The notes below the pieces were generated by a model. The model worked only from the letters and a program-made list of their open reading frames with translations. It had not been told where the DNA came from and did not search any database. This document shows, piece by piece, positions 17,454 to 26,748 of a stretch of DNA of 64,000 nt. A program made the position numbers and the translations under genes. Every line of letters starts with the position of its first letter. Positions within the stretch are counted from its first letter, which is position 1. Origin of the DNA: G965218495 sp965218495 (GTDB lineage Bacteria > Bacteroidota > Rhodothermia > Rhodothermales > Bin80); NCBI GenBank assembly GCA_965218495.1, contig OZ244626.1, positions 868,001-932,000 on the forward strand, given 5' to 3'.

Positions 17454-18376
17454 GGTTGCTCTGCAACACGCTGGTGCCACTGTGCCTTTTGGGATGTGCC
17501 CCGCAAGGTCAGATAGAGGTCGTCCTTGACAAGCCGGATCCAGCGCGGCTGTTGCATTTTTACTTTGGGAGCTATGTAGAGGGCGGCGACGATCCGTTTG
17601 AAGCAGGGATACTATCGCAGCGTGGGCAGCGCTTCTATGCGGACCCTGGCGTGCTGGAGACCCTGCACCCCGGCATGGGCACCATGCTCACCCGGCGGGC
17701 GCGCGCCAACATTCTATCGTGGGACAGCCTAGGGTCGTTTCTGGCAAGCACATACTACGAGGCCCGGGGGCTGCCACCTACACTGGCGGCCTTCAAGACA
17801 CGGTGGCCCTACACGGACTGGTTGGCCTTCGATGTGGACGGGCCTATGACGCATGCCCGCCGGCGCATCTACGTCGAAGAAGCGGCGTTGCGTGCGGCCC
17901 TGGCTGGGTATCAGTCCTCGGGTCAACGACTACTTTACCCCGCCGGCACGGCCATCGCTGCAGATCACTACCTTGATAGCACCCTCATTGAGCACACGGC
18001 CATGGTACGTCGTAGCGACGGACATTGGGACTTCGTAACCTACGCAGCAGACGGCACACTTGCGGCCACTACACAGGCTTTGCCACGCCCGCTAGTTACG
18101 CCACTCCAGTGCGTGGGGTGTCACTTTGGCTCCAAGCAGTTCGAACCAGAACGCAGCTTTCCGCAGCCTGCGCCGCCGGGTCCTGAAGGAGTCCGTGCCT
18201 ACTATGTGAGCCATGATGCTCGAGACCCCGAGGTTACCCAATACTTTGCCGAACACGCACGGCGCAGTGACACGGTCTTGGGGCTATACGGTACCATCTA
18301 CGTTTCGCGCATTCGTGCAGGCACGGATTCGCTTTCGGCTGCGAATCGGGCACTCCTCGAAGTCCTTGGCCTATAG
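17447..18376 (+). CDS. Predicted lipoprotein with a single c-type haem site
   Basis: About 309 residues from ATG 17447; a longer in-frame start at 17420 would bury the signal peptide. The leader ends in L-L-G-C (Cys17), so lipid attachment is likely. One C-V-G-C-H motif at residues 222-226 predicts covalent haem c binding. Upstream of it, H-W-D-F-V-T-Y-A-A-D-G-T resembles the stretch before the haem site in cytochrome P460-like proteins, but the match is weak. It may carry electrons at the membrane. The start overlaps the PfkB stop, and folB follows after five bases, so it sits in an operon with no obvious functional link. Confidence 0.65.
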   Translation: MLRLLCNTLVPLCLLGCAPQGQIEVVLDKPDPARLLHFYFGSYVEGGDDPFEAGILSQRGQRFYADPGVLETLHPGMGTMLTRRARANILSWDSLGSFLASTYYEARGLPPTLAAFKTRWPYTDWLAFDVDGPMTHARRRIYVEEAALRAALAGYQSSGQRLLYPAGTAIAADHYLDSTLIEHTAMVRRSDGHWDFVTYAADGTLAATTQALPRPLVTPLQCVGCHFGSKQFEPERSFPQPAPPGPEGVRAYYVSHDARDPEVTQYFAEHARRSDTVLGLYGTIYVSRIRAGTDSLSAANRALLEVLGL

Positions 18377-18381
18377 CGCCT

Positions 18382-18774
18382 ATGCAACCGCTTAGCACGG
18401 TCAGGCTACGAAATGCGGTGTTTTTTGCACACCACGGTGTGATGCAGGAAGAGCAGCGTACGGGCGGGCGCTACGAAGTAGACGTTGAGATGGACCTCCG
18501 CTTTGACGATGCAGCACGACAGGATGACCTGCACCAGACGGTCGACTACGAGCGCGTATACCACCTAGTTCAGGACCTGGTAACAAGTAACCGATTCTAC
18601 CTTATCGAGCGTCTTGCATTCCTTATAGGCCAACAAGTCCTGAAATCGTTTGCCGCAGTGGAACGCATAGAGGTAACCGTGCGCAAGCCTAACCCTCCGA
18701 TCGGCGGAACCAGCGACGCGGTTGAGGCCGTCTACCGGGCTAACAGGCAAGAAAGTCCGCGTAATACTTCTTGA
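18382..18774 (+). CDS. folB: Dihydroneopterin aldolase
   Basis: 130-residue folate-pathway enzyme that cleaves 7,8-dihydroneopterin to 6-hydroxymethyl-dihydropterin and glycolaldehyde. Diagnostic stretches are F-F-A-H-H-G-V with the E-E-Q block, T-V-D-Y-E-R-V-Y, L-I-E-R-L-A, and the catalytic lysine in V-R-K-P-N-P-P-I. Length is normal. Its last 35 bases overlap the 3' end of the convergent maf gene, so transcripts of the two would be complementary at their ends. Confidence 0.92.
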   Translation: MQPLSTVRLRNAVFFAHHGVMQEEQRTGGRYEVDVEMDLRFDDAARQDDLHQTVDYERVYHLVQDLVTSNRFYLIERLAFLIGQQVLKSFAAVERIEVTVRKPNPPIGGTSDAVEAVYRANRQESPRNTS

Positions 18775-19333
18775 GCAGGAGATAAAGGCGGCGTAGCGGC
18801 AGTCCCACTACCGTATAGTAGTCGCCCTTAATGCTCTGGACAAAGAGGGCCCCCATGTCATCCTGGATGCCGTAGGCGCCGGCCTTGTCCATCGGAGCGC
18901 CCGTAGCAACATAGCGAGCAATCTCGCCATCGGAAAGGTGCCCGAAGGTGACATCAGTTGATTCGGTTGCCGTCACGCTTCGCCCGCTGGCGTCATGCAT
19001 CAAGGCCATGCCGGTAAATACGGTATGGGTCGACCCGCTCAGGCGGCGCAGGATGGCGGCAGCTTCCTGGGGAGTGGACGGCTTGCCTATCGGCCGGCCT
19101 CGGTGCACCACAATGGTGTCCGCACCTAACACTAAAGCGTCTCGCCGACGACAGCTGACGGCATGGGCCTTGCGCAGGGCGAGCTCACGTACCCTGCTGT
19201 CGGGAGGCATACCGTTGGAGACCGTCTCGTTTGCCTTGCTTGGGATCACGCTGAATGATATTCCAAGCTGCCGAAGCAGATGCCTACGCTGAGGCGACTT
19301 GGAAGCCAGTATGAACACAGTGCTCAGCTTCAT
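18740..19333 (-). CDS. maf: Maf-like nucleoside triphosphate pyrophosphatase
   Basis: 197-residue Maf/HAM1-like protein that hydrolyses dTTP/UTP or modified nucleotides to monophosphates. It starts with the family's L-A-S-K-S-P-Q-R-R, then G-A-D-T-I-V-V (metal-binding aspartate), G-K-P near 85, H-T-V-F-T-G, and D-K-A-G-A-Y-G-I-Q with G-D-Y-Y-T-V-V-G-L-P at the end. Length and motif order are standard. It converges on folB with a 35-bp overlap. Confidence 0.93.
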   Translation of the reverse strand: MKLSTVFILASKSPQRRHLLRQLGISFSVIPSKANETVSNGMPPDSRVRELALRKAHAVSCRRRDALVLGADTIVVHRGRPIGKPSTPQEAAAILRRLSGSTHTVFTGMALMHDASGRSVTATESTDVTFGHLSDGEIARYVATGAPMDKAGAYGIQDDMGALFVQSIKGDYYTVVGLPLRRLYLLLKKYYADFLAC

Positions 19334-19423
19334 GCGTGGGCGTAAAAAGTTGCGAGATCAAGGAAATCAGCAGGCTGTCGCGGCGTAATTTAGTGCACAT
19401 CGTGTTCATTTAGGCTTGTTTGC

Positions 19424-20209
19424 ATGAGTAGCCGGCAAACGAAGGTTCTTACCATGTGCAACCATAAAGGGGGCACGGGCAAGACGACATCGGCTCTGAA
19501 CCTCGGCGCGGCCATCGGATTGTCGGGGTTTCGGGTGCTCCTTGTTGACTTGGATCCTCAGGGATTTCTAACCCGAATGGTGGGCCTGGATGAGCCGAAT
19601 CCCAACGCCTCCTGCATAGCGCTTTTCGACCCTTCACTGAAAAAAGGGGATCTGGTGCCGATTCCCTTTAGCGCCTTTGAATTCATTCCGGCTTCCAGGC
19701 AGCTGACGAATTTGATGAGGCGATTGAACAAGCCCACCGACCACCTGTGGATCAGCGAGTCGATCAGCCTATTCTGCGAGTATGATCTCATCTTACTTGA
19801 TACGGCAGCCGCTGTTACAGTCTACAGTCTGGGTGCACTGGTGGCCGCCACATGCGTGCTTATTCCAGTCACGCCTGAAATCCAGTCTGTCCATGGCGCA
19901 GAGAGCGCCTACAAGTCCGCGAGCATTGTGCGAGAAACGCTTAACCCCGACCTGCCAAATCCCTATTTGCTGATTACGCAGGCGGATGGGCGCAAGCGTA
20001 TACACCATAAGTATGCACGCTATCTACGTGCCCAGTACGGAGATTGTGTGCTAAGCTCCGTCATCCGGACCAATACCGCATTGGCCAGTGCCTACGAATC
20101 GGGCAGAACGGTGTTCGAATGTCACCCGCGTTCGCGCGGCGCGCAGGACTACGCCAACGCGGCAGACGAAACCCTTCGCATCCTCGGTCTTGTCGCTTCC
20201 GATCCATGA
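19424..20209 (+). CDS. ParA/Soj-family ATPase, no ParB partner in view
   Basis: 261-residue P-loop ATPase of the ParA/MinD group with the deviant Walker A K-G-G-T-G-K-T-T (residues 15-22), L-V-D-L-D-P-Q-G for Walker A', and I-L-L-D-T-A for Walker B. These ATPases bind DNA non-specifically in the ATP form and position chromosomes or cargo. There is no adjacent parB, so it may be an orphan that positions another complex. Its last four bases overlap the start of the acylase gene (ATGA), which makes the two a coupled pair. Confidence 0.87.
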   Translation: MSSRQTKVLTMCNHKGGTGKTTSALNLGAAIGLSGFRVLLVDLDPQGFLTRMVGLDEPNPNASCIALFDPSLKKGDLVPIPFSAFEFIPASRQLTNLMRRLNKPTDHLWISESISLFCEYDLILLDTAAAVTVYSLGALVAATCVLIPVTPEIQSVHGAESAYKSASIVRETLNPDLPNPYLLITQADGRKRIHHKYARYLRAQYGDCVLSSVIRTNTALASAYESGRTVFECHPRSRGAQDYANAADETLRILGLVASDP

Positions 20210-22617
20210 GCGTGCGGAAGGCATGGCCAGCGGCCGCATGGGCGTTGGCAAATATGTTACTCCTTTACGGGCTGCATGTGCCTGTCGGAGGGTTTCTGAC
20301 TCTCGGTCCGCTTCTGGACCCATGGAATGGGGTTTATCGAACGGCACGAATGGCCGAGCACCCGGCCCGCGTGGAGTTGTCCATGGGCGGTTTAGCCGCG
20401 CCGGTCACAGTAGAGCGCGACGCACGCGGCGTGCCTCACATATTTGCCGAGAACGACTGGGATGCTCTGGTGGCGCTGGGCTACGTGGTGGCCCAGGACC
20501 GACTGTTTCAGATGGACTTTGTCTGCCGCGTCGCGTCGGGCAGGCTGGCAGAGATCTTTGGACCTGGATCGATAGAAGCCGACCGCTTTTTGCGCAGCAC
20601 CGGCATGGAGCGGGCCGCGCAGGACATCGCACGAAAGGTGCACGAAGATGACGGCTTGGAGTTGCAAATTATCGACGCCTTTGCGCGCGGCGCCAATGCC
20701 TATATCGAAAGCCTTTCCGAGGCCGAACTGCCTTTTGAGTTTCGGCTTTTTGGGAGCAGGCCTGAGCCTTATACCGCACTCCATGCTGCGCGCATAGTGC
20801 AGTACTTCAACTATGACCTGTCGTATGAAACCGATGACGCAGCCTATGGCATCCTACGTACTCGGCTAGGGGACGACGCGTATTCCAGACTCTATCCGTT
20901 GCACGCTCCGCTCTATGTGCCAATAGTACCAGCAGACAGTTCTAAAAACAATGCAACCGCGTTCGCGTTGCCTGCGCCGACGCCGGATGCCTTGCTACCA
21001 AAGCATATGTCCTTCCCTATTGCTGAGGGCTTTCAGCCTGGGAAGGGCTCAAACAACTGGGCCGTTTTTGGCGCCCGGTCCGCGACAGGAAAGCCGCTGC
21101 TGGCCGGGGACATGCACCTTGACCTTACGCTCCCCTCCACTTGGTACGAAGCGCACCTGGTTACGCCGACCATGAACGTTTATGGCGTGCTGTCACCGGG
21201 TACACCGCTCCTGATCGAGGCTTTCAATGACGATGTCGGATGGGTCTTCACCAACATGGGAGCGGACGTCATCGACTTTTACGCGCTTGAACTTGACGAG
21301 TCCGGCCGGCGGTACCGGTTCGATCAAACGTGGCGCGACCTCATGCCTGAAATCGACACCATCCGTGTAAAGGGGGCAGCGCCAGTGGTAGACACGCTCT
21401 GGCACACGCACATGGGGCCGCTTCGGCAGGTAGCGGCAGGTCCAATGGCGATGCGGTGGACAGCATACGAAAAGAATCACACGCTGACAGCCCTTTGGGG
21501 CTTGGCCCATTCGAAGCACGTGGACGAGGCAGACTCGGCCTTAAAGGACTGGGGCGCGCCTGCGCAGAATGTGCTTCTTGCCGATGGTTCAGGAGAGGTC
21601 GCGGTGCGATCAGCCGGCTACATTCCGACTCGCCACGACGGGCGCAGTCGGGCAGGAATCCTAGATGGCACTTCCAGCGCTACGCAGTGGAGCGGGCGGC
21701 TGCCTCACAGCGTGCTCCCCTTTTCCAAGAATCCCGCTCAGGGGTACCTGACCTCGTCCAACCAGCAGCCCACCGCGCGGGACTACCCGTACTACCTGGG
21801 ACATAATTGGCCTTCCTCGTACCGGTCATTGCGCCTGGAAGCTCTGCTCAGCGGCAAGAATCGTCATAGCCTGGCGGACATGCAGGCGTATCAGCGGGAC
21901 GTCCATGTGGTGCAGCGCGATCTTCTCGCGCCGCACTTGGACCTGCTGGGCTCGCTGCCAGGCCGGGCGGCGCTGGTGCGCGACATGCTTCTGGATTGGG
22001 ACGGCACGGCATCCACCGATCGCAGCGAGCCTCTTGTACTGCATACGCTCCTGGAAATTATCAAAAACATCACCTGGGACGAAGCGGTCTTTGCTGGGCT
22101 GCCTAAGCCCCGCGGCACCACACTTTTTGCGCTGCTCGGTGAAGACTCGCCGTGGCTGGACGTGGTGGCAACGCCCATGACGGCTGAAGACACGCCCGGA
22201 ATGCTCCGCATAGCCCTTATGGCGACCGCGGACACACTTACTGCCCGCTATGGGAGTAACCCCGCCGGATGGCGCTGGGGGGGCCATCACAAGCTCATCG
22301 CCAGACACATAACGCAGTCGGCGGAGCTGAGTGCCCTATGGAGCGACACGTACGAATATCCCGGCTTTGCCCAAACCGTCTCGCCAGGGGGTGGACTTAC
22401 TGTCACCAAGAGCGCTAGCTGGCGCATGATCGTGGACTTCTCGGAAGACTCCCCGCGCGGGTATGGCATCTACTTTGGAGGGCAAAGCGGTAACCCGTTC
22501 AGTAGATTGTATGACCTCCACATGGAGACTTACGTGACCTTTGGCTACTACGACCTGAAGAAGCCGACCGCTCCGGGTCAACTGGGCGCTGAATCCGTAA
22601 TATTGCTGCGGCCGTAA
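20206..22617 (+). CDS. Penicillin-acylase-family N-terminal nucleophile hydrolase
   Basis: 803 residues from ATG 20206, which overlaps the ParA stop; an upstream in-frame start at 20044 lies inside parA and is rejected. A signal-anchor helix (about 6-35) precedes the alpha subunit region. The self-cleavage site is G-K-G-S-N-N-W-A-V, making Ser282 the new N-terminal nucleophile of the beta subunit, followed by L-A-G-D-M-H-L as in other acylases. Family members cleave beta-lactam side chains or acyl-homoserine lactones; the natural substrate here is unknown. Processing would occur in the periplasm. Confidence 0.9.
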   Translation: MSVRKAWPAAAWALANMLLLYGLHVPVGGFLTLGPLLDPWNGVYRTARMAEHPARVELSMGGLAAPVTVERDARGVPHIFAENDWDALVALGYVVAQDRLFQMDFVCRVASGRLAEIFGPGSIEADRFLRSTGMERAAQDIARKVHEDDGLELQIIDAFARGANAYIESLSEAELPFEFRLFGSRPEPYTALHAARIVQYFNYDLSYETDDAAYGILRTRLGDDAYSRLYPLHAPLYVPIVPADSSKNNATAFALPAPTPDALLPKHMSFPIAEGFQPGKGSNNWAVFGARSATGKPLLAGDMHLDLTLPSTWYEAHLVTPTMNVYGVLSPGTPLLIEAFNDDVGWVFTNMGADVIDFYALELDESGRRYRFDQTWRDLMPEIDTIRVKGAAPVVDTLWHTHMGPLRQVAAGPMAMRWTAYEKNHTLTALWGLAHSKHVDEADSALKDWGAPAQNVLLADGSGEVAVRSAGYIPTRHDGRSRAGILDGTSSATQWSGRLPHSVLPFSKNPAQGYLTSSNQQPTARDYPYYLGHNWPSSYRSLRLEALLSGKNRHSLADMQAYQRDVHVVQRDLLAPHLDLLGSLPGRAALVRDMLLDWDGTASTDRSEPLVLHTLLEIIKNITWDEAVFAGLPKPRGTTLFALLGEDSPWLDVVATPMTAEDTPGMLRIALMATADTLTARYGSNPAGWRWGGHHKLIARHITQSAELSALWSDTYEYPGFAQTVSPGGGLTVTKSASWRMIVDFSEDSPRGYGIYFGGQSGNPFSRLYDLHMETYVTFGYYDLKKPTAPGQLGAESVILLRP

Positions 22618-22632
22618 CCTACGCCTGAAACC

Positions 22633-24126
22633 ATGTCAGACTACGCGGATCAACGATTTTCCTCCCGCTGGGGGCTACTTCTCAGCGTCCTGGGCATTGC
22701 CGTAGGAACCGGCAACATCTGGCGCTTTCCGCGCATCGCCGCCACCAACAGCGGCGATGCAGGTGCGGGCGCGTTCCTGGTCGCTTGGGTCATCTTCCTC
22801 TTGCTCTGGAGCGTGCCGCTGATCATTGCCGAGTATGGCCTCGGGCGCAAAGGACGCATGGGTGTCGTGGGGACGTTTGCAAAACTTGCGGGCGGACGCT
22901 ACTCCTGGATGGGTGCGTTCCTGGGGTTTGTTGCCGCGGCAATCATGTTCTACTATTCCGTGGTGGCCGGGTGGTGCATATACTACTTCCTGAAGATGAC
23001 CACAAGCGCGTTGCCTCTGACAGTTGCAGCAGGGCAGGGTGTCTGGGATTCCTTTCAGGAAAGCGGCTTCCCGGTTATGTTTCACGCACTCGCGATGGGG
23101 CTGGGCGCGGTAGCGGTCTGGAAGGGCGTGCGTTCTATTGAAAAGGTCAACAAGGTACTTATCCCAACGCTGCTGGTCATCGTATTCATTGCGCTTGCCC
23201 GTACTCTGAGCCTGGACGGCGCCTCCACAGGAATTAAGTTTCTATTCACACCGGACTGGGCCACCTTGGCCGAACCCAAGACGTGGCTTGAAGCGCTGAC
23301 ACAGAACGCTTGGGATACAGGCGCTGGCTGGGGACTTATCCTGACTTACGGGGCCTACATGAAGAGCCAGCACGGTGTGGTACAGAATTCACTTATCACC
23401 GGTGTAGGTAACAATACGGTGTCGATAATGGCCGCCATCATCATTTTCGGGACCGCCTTTGCCATTCTAGGTCAGGACATGTCAAAGCCCGAAGTCTTGG
23501 AGGTCATGCGAACCAGTGGGCCTGCCGCCACAGGCCTGACGTTCGTATGGATGCCGCAGCTCTTTGCCAAGATGCCTGCGGGCAACCTCTTTGCTATGCT
23601 GTTTTTCCTGGGTCTTTCCTGTGCCGCCTTTAGTTCGCTCATTTCAATGATCGAAATGGTATCTCGTATCGTGGTGGATTTCAGCGTACGCCGCAAGCAC
23701 GCGATCATTGGTGTATGTACGGCTGCTTTTGCGCTGGGCATCCCTTCCGCACTCAACCTTGGCTTCTTCGAGAATCAGGATTTCGTCTGGGGCGTAGCGT
23801 TGATGCTTTGCGGTGCTTTCGTGGCATTTGCCGTCATCCGACAAGGTGCTCGCCAGTTCCGCGAGGAATCCATCGACAACCTCCAAGGTGATTGGAACGC
23901 CGGGCGGCCGTGGGACCTCGTCATCACCTACGCCATCCCGTTCCTGGCTGTCCTGTTGCTGGGATGGTGGCTGTGGCTGTCGGCCACCCAGTACGCCCCT
24001 GACACTTGGTTCGACCCGACCGACAAGTTCAGCGTCATGACGTGCTTTGTGCAGTGGGGTGCAGTACTGGTTGCGTTTTTGTTGCTCAACCGTTGGATGA
24101 ATCGCCGCATGGGCGTGCATAGATAG
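22633..24126 (+). CDS. Sodium-dependent transporter, NSS/SNF family
   Basis: 497-residue inner-membrane symporter with about twelve helices. The first helix carries G-I-A-V-G-T-G-N-I-W-R-F-P, the sodium- and substrate-binding signature of neurotransmitter:sodium symporters such as LeuT. Bacterial relatives usually move hydrophobic amino acids. It begins 15 bp after the acylase stop and may be co-transcribed with it, which would fit uptake of a released amino acid, though this is inference. Confidence 0.92.
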   Translation: MSDYADQRFSSRWGLLLSVLGIAVGTGNIWRFPRIAATNSGDAGAGAFLVAWVIFLLLWSVPLIIAEYGLGRKGRMGVVGTFAKLAGGRYSWMGAFLGFVAAAIMFYYSVVAGWCIYYFLKMTTSALPLTVAAGQGVWDSFQESGFPVMFHALAMGLGAVAVWKGVRSIEKVNKVLIPTLLVIVFIALARTLSLDGASTGIKFLFTPDWATLAEPKTWLEALTQNAWDTGAGWGLILTYGAYMKSQHGVVQNSLITGVGNNTVSIMAAIIIFGTAFAILGQDMSKPEVLEVMRTSGPAATGLTFVWMPQLFAKMPAGNLFAMLFFLGLSCAAFSSLISMIEMVSRIVVDFSVRRKHAIIGVCTAAFALGIPSALNLGFFENQDFVWGVALMLCGAFVAFAVIRQGARQFREESIDNLQGDWNAGRPWDLVITYAIPFLAVLLLGWWLWLSATQYAPDTWFDPTDKFSVMTCFVQWGAVLVAFLLLNRWMNRRMGVHR

Positions 24127-24174
24127 ACTTTGGCAGGAAGTTTGCTATATGACAGCTAAAGCATTGGAGGAGCC

Positions 24175-24753
24175 ATGATGAGCAGACCTTTGGCCTTGAT
24201 GTTGCTACTGTTTGCAGCCGCATGTGCGCAGGCGCAGCCTGCAGCGTTGGCCGTTGGAAGTATGCTTCCTGTGCAGGGTCATACCGTGCAGCATATAGGC
24301 GGCGGCGATGCAGAGGTGTCCTCCCTTCTGGGGGCACGCGGGACCGTATTCATCTTCTGGAGCAATGCATGCCGCTGGACGGATGGCTACCAAAAGCGTG
24401 TAGAGGATCTTCACGCAGCTGCAAGCAGCAAAGGCATCTCCGTAGTGCTCGTGAACAGTAATGATGCGTCAGCCTTTCCAGAGGAAACGCCGACGGCGAG
24501 TGCAACCGGAAAGCACCCGGTGCCCTACGTCCATGACCCGGGCGCAGTGCTGGCCAAAGCGTTGGGCGCATATCGGACACCCGAGGTATTCGCCTTTGAT
24601 GAAGCAGGTACGCTGGTTTATTCTGGCGCGATTGACGATGCGCCCGCCGACGCCAAAGCCGTGCAGCAGTCCTTCGTGGCCGACTTTCTGGCTGGCAGTA
24701 CCCCTGCGCCAACCAAAGCGTTTGGATGCCGGATACGCTTTCCGGCCGGCTGA
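24175..24753 (+). CDS. Exported redoxin (AhpC/TSA-like thioredoxin fold)
   Basis: 192 residues with a signal peptide ending A-Q-A-Q-P. The thioredoxin fold is recognisable from F-I-F-W-S-N-A-C-R-W-T-D-G-Y, a conserved-type redoxin motif, and from G-A-Y-R-T-P-E-V-F-A-F-D, which contains the cis-proline. The second resolving cysteine of a CxxC is absent (C-R-W-T), so it may be a one-cysteine peroxidase-like or non-disulfide protein. GGAGG at 24166-24170 fits the second of two tandem ATGs (24178) best. The LuxE-like gene starts inside its 3' end. Confidence 0.78.
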   Translation: MMSRPLALMLLLFAAACAQAQPAALAVGSMLPVQGHTVQHIGGGDAEVSSLLGARGTVFIFWSNACRWTDGYQKRVEDLHAAASSKGISVVLVNSNDASAFPEETPTASATGKHPVPYVHDPGAVLAKALGAYRTPEVFAFDEAGTLVYSGAIDDAPADAKAVQQSFVADFLAGSTPAPTKAFGCRIRFPAG

Positions 24754-25700
24754 GTCATCTGGACGTAGCCCGGCAATTCACTCACCCCCAAGGGCCCGGC
24801 GACTTTGACCGGATGGCGCGCGCAGTACGCGCGTTCCAGAAGGCCAACTGTAGCGTTTACGCCCGCTTTGGTCACACCTATCTGCCCATTGCGGCATTCA
24901 AGCATGCCGCCGTGGCTTGTTTTGCGCCGGAGGAGGCGGCCCAGGTTTTTCGCAGCAGCGGCAGTTCCGGCCAGGTGCCCAGCCGCCATTACGTGCGCGA
25001 CCTGGAACTCTATAAACGCGCTATCCGCGCGCATTTTGTTTCCGTGTTTGGAGCGGGCCCATTTACGCTGCTAGCGCACCTGCCAGGCTATGCGGCAGAG
25101 TCGTCGCTGGTCTACATGGTACGGCAGCTGATCAAGTGGTTCGGGGATTCCGAAAGTGGATTTTTCCTGGATGACCTGCAGCTGCTCGAGCGCGCTATCC
25201 GGCACAGTGCGGCCATGGAGACACCGCTTCTGCTTTTTGGCGCCGCCTTTGGGCTTTTGAGTCTCGTTGAAGCGCGGCAATGGGTGCTTCCGCCCGGCGG
25301 GCGGATTGTTGAAACCGGGGGCATGAAGACGCACAGGCGAAGTGTCACGCGCGGCGAACTCCATGCGTTGCTCGCCGAGGGTTTCGGCATACGCCGTGAA
25401 CAGGTCTGGAGTGAATACGGGATGTGTGAGCTTCTAAGCCAAGCATATACGCGAGGAAGCAACGTATACTTTCCGCCGCCTTGGATGCGGGTCGGGGTTT
25501 TCGACCCCGAACGCATACAGCAGCCGCTGCCAGCGGGACAGGTTGGGGTGCTGGGAGTAATCGATTTGGCCAACGTCTATACCGTGTCCGCCATCATGAC
25601 AGATGACTTGGGTGTTCGGCGCGGAGACGGATTTGAGGTACTTGGGCGATTGCGGCAGAGCGAGATGCGCGGCTGCAACTTCCTACTTGACGATGTTTGA
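24726..25700 (+). CDS. LuxE-like acyl-protein synthetase
   Basis: 324 residues of the LuxE/PaaK-like adenylating group. It has the nucleotide loop S-S-G-S-S-G-Q-V-P-S-R and the Y-G-M-C-E-L-L-S motif that replaces the ANL-type Y-G-x-T-E. These proteins activate a fatty acid as acyl-AMP and pass it to a reductase. The next gene is the matching LuxC-like reductase, overlapping by eight bases, so the pair should convert a fatty acid or acyl-CoA to an aldehyde. The start at 24726 overlaps the redoxin gene by 28 bases; a later start near 24813 cannot be excluded. Confidence 0.8.
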   Translation: MPDTLSGRLSHLDVARQFTHPQGPGDFDRMARAVRAFQKANCSVYARFGHTYLPIAAFKHAAVACFAPEEAAQVFRSSGSSGQVPSRHYVRDLELYKRAIRAHFVSVFGAGPFTLLAHLPGYAAESSLVYMVRQLIKWFGDSESGFFLDDLQLLERAIRHSAAMETPLLLFGAAFGLLSLVEARQWVLPPGGRIVETGGMKTHRRSVTRGELHALLAEGFGIRREQVWSEYGMCELLSQAYTRGSNVYFPPPWMRVGVFDPERIQQPLPAGQVGVLGVIDLANVYTVSAIMTDDLGVRRGDGFEVLGRLRQSEMRGCNFLLDDV

Positions 25701-26712
25701 GGCCATTGCGCGCGTAGCAGCACAGTGGCGCGAACCAAGCCACCCAGCCCGCCAAAGGGCGGTCCACGCTACGCTGCAAGCGCCCAACAGGTTCACGCCG
25801 GAAGCGTTGGCGTTTGCGATCAACCAGCAGATGGCTCTCCTGGAGTCTACGCGCTTGAATGCATGGGTCGGAGATCGACAGGTGAGGGCGCCCCGCACCG
25901 TTGGCGTCTTGAATGCAGGCAACGTTCCGCTTACAGGGTTGCAGGATCTCCTGGCAGTGGTATGCACAGGGCACCACTACGTAGGGTCGGTGTCCCGGAA
26001 AAGCCCTGCACTTCTGCCAGCGTTTGCAGAGGCGGCCGGTCTGGACGCGCGTTTTGTTGACTCGGACACGCTGTGGAAATGCTCGGACACCATCATTGCA
26101 ACCGGCACCGACGAATCCCGGGCCTGGGCCACGGCGAAAGCGAAGAGGTACGGCGTGTCACGGCACCGGTGCCTCTTGCGGGGGCACAGCTACAGCGCAG
26201 CAGTGGTCGACGGCTATGAAAGCGCAGATGAGCGCGAGCGCCTGGCAGAAGACGCCCTACTTCATGAGGGCATGGGTTGCAGAAGCGTAGCACTAATCTG
26301 GGCGCCCGAAGAACTGTCCCCGGACCCCTATCTGGAGAGCATGGCACACTTTCGGGCGATATTTCCAGCGCACAGGGACACGCCGGGGGCACTGGCGATG
26401 CAGCAGTCGCTACTAGAGGCCCTGGGCATGCCGCATGCCTACGGGGAGGGGTTGGAATTCTTGATGAGCAGGGGTCCGGCGCAGCCACAGGGGCCCGCTC
26501 ATATACGGTGGGTACCCTACAGTGGCTGGAACGCTGTAGAGAATGAACTTGCGGCACATGGGGCGCGATTGCAACGAGTGTTTTTGCGCGAGGGCTTGAT
26601 CGGCAGGCTACGGGGCGGAGCGCCGGTAGAAGCCTTGGGATTCGCCCAGCGTCCTTCTCTTGCATGGCACCCGGACGGCCAGGACACCGTAGCCTTCCTG
26701 ACTTCCCTGTAG
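25693..26712 (+). CDS. LuxC-like acyl-CoA reductase
   Basis: 339 residues from ATG 25693, which overlaps the LuxE-like stop. It resembles LuxC NADPH-dependent acyl reductases: N-A-G-N-V-P-L near the N-terminus for cofactor binding, and G-M-G-C-R-S-V with Cys196 as the probable thioester nucleophile. A longer frame begins at 25603 inside luxE and is not preferred. There is no luxAB luciferase in the window, so the aldehyde must serve another purpose such as a lipid or polyene pathway. Confidence 0.82.
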   Translation: MFEAIARVAAQWREPSHPARQRAVHATLQAPNRFTPEALAFAINQQMALLESTRLNAWVGDRQVRAPRTVGVLNAGNVPLTGLQDLLAVVCTGHHYVGSVSRKSPALLPAFAEAAGLDARFVDSDTLWKCSDTIIATGTDESRAWATAKAKRYGVSRHRCLLRGHSYSAAVVDGYESADERERLAEDALLHEGMGCRSVALIWAPEELSPDPYLESMAHFRAIFPAHRDTPGALAMQQSLLEALGMPHAYGEGLEFLMSRGPAQPQGPAHIRWVPYSGWNAVENELAAHGARLQRVFLREGLIGRLRGGAPVEALGFAQRPSLAWHPDGQDTVAFLTSL

Positions 26713-26748
26713 GAAACCCAACGGAGTATATCGGCGTATGGGTGCGTT

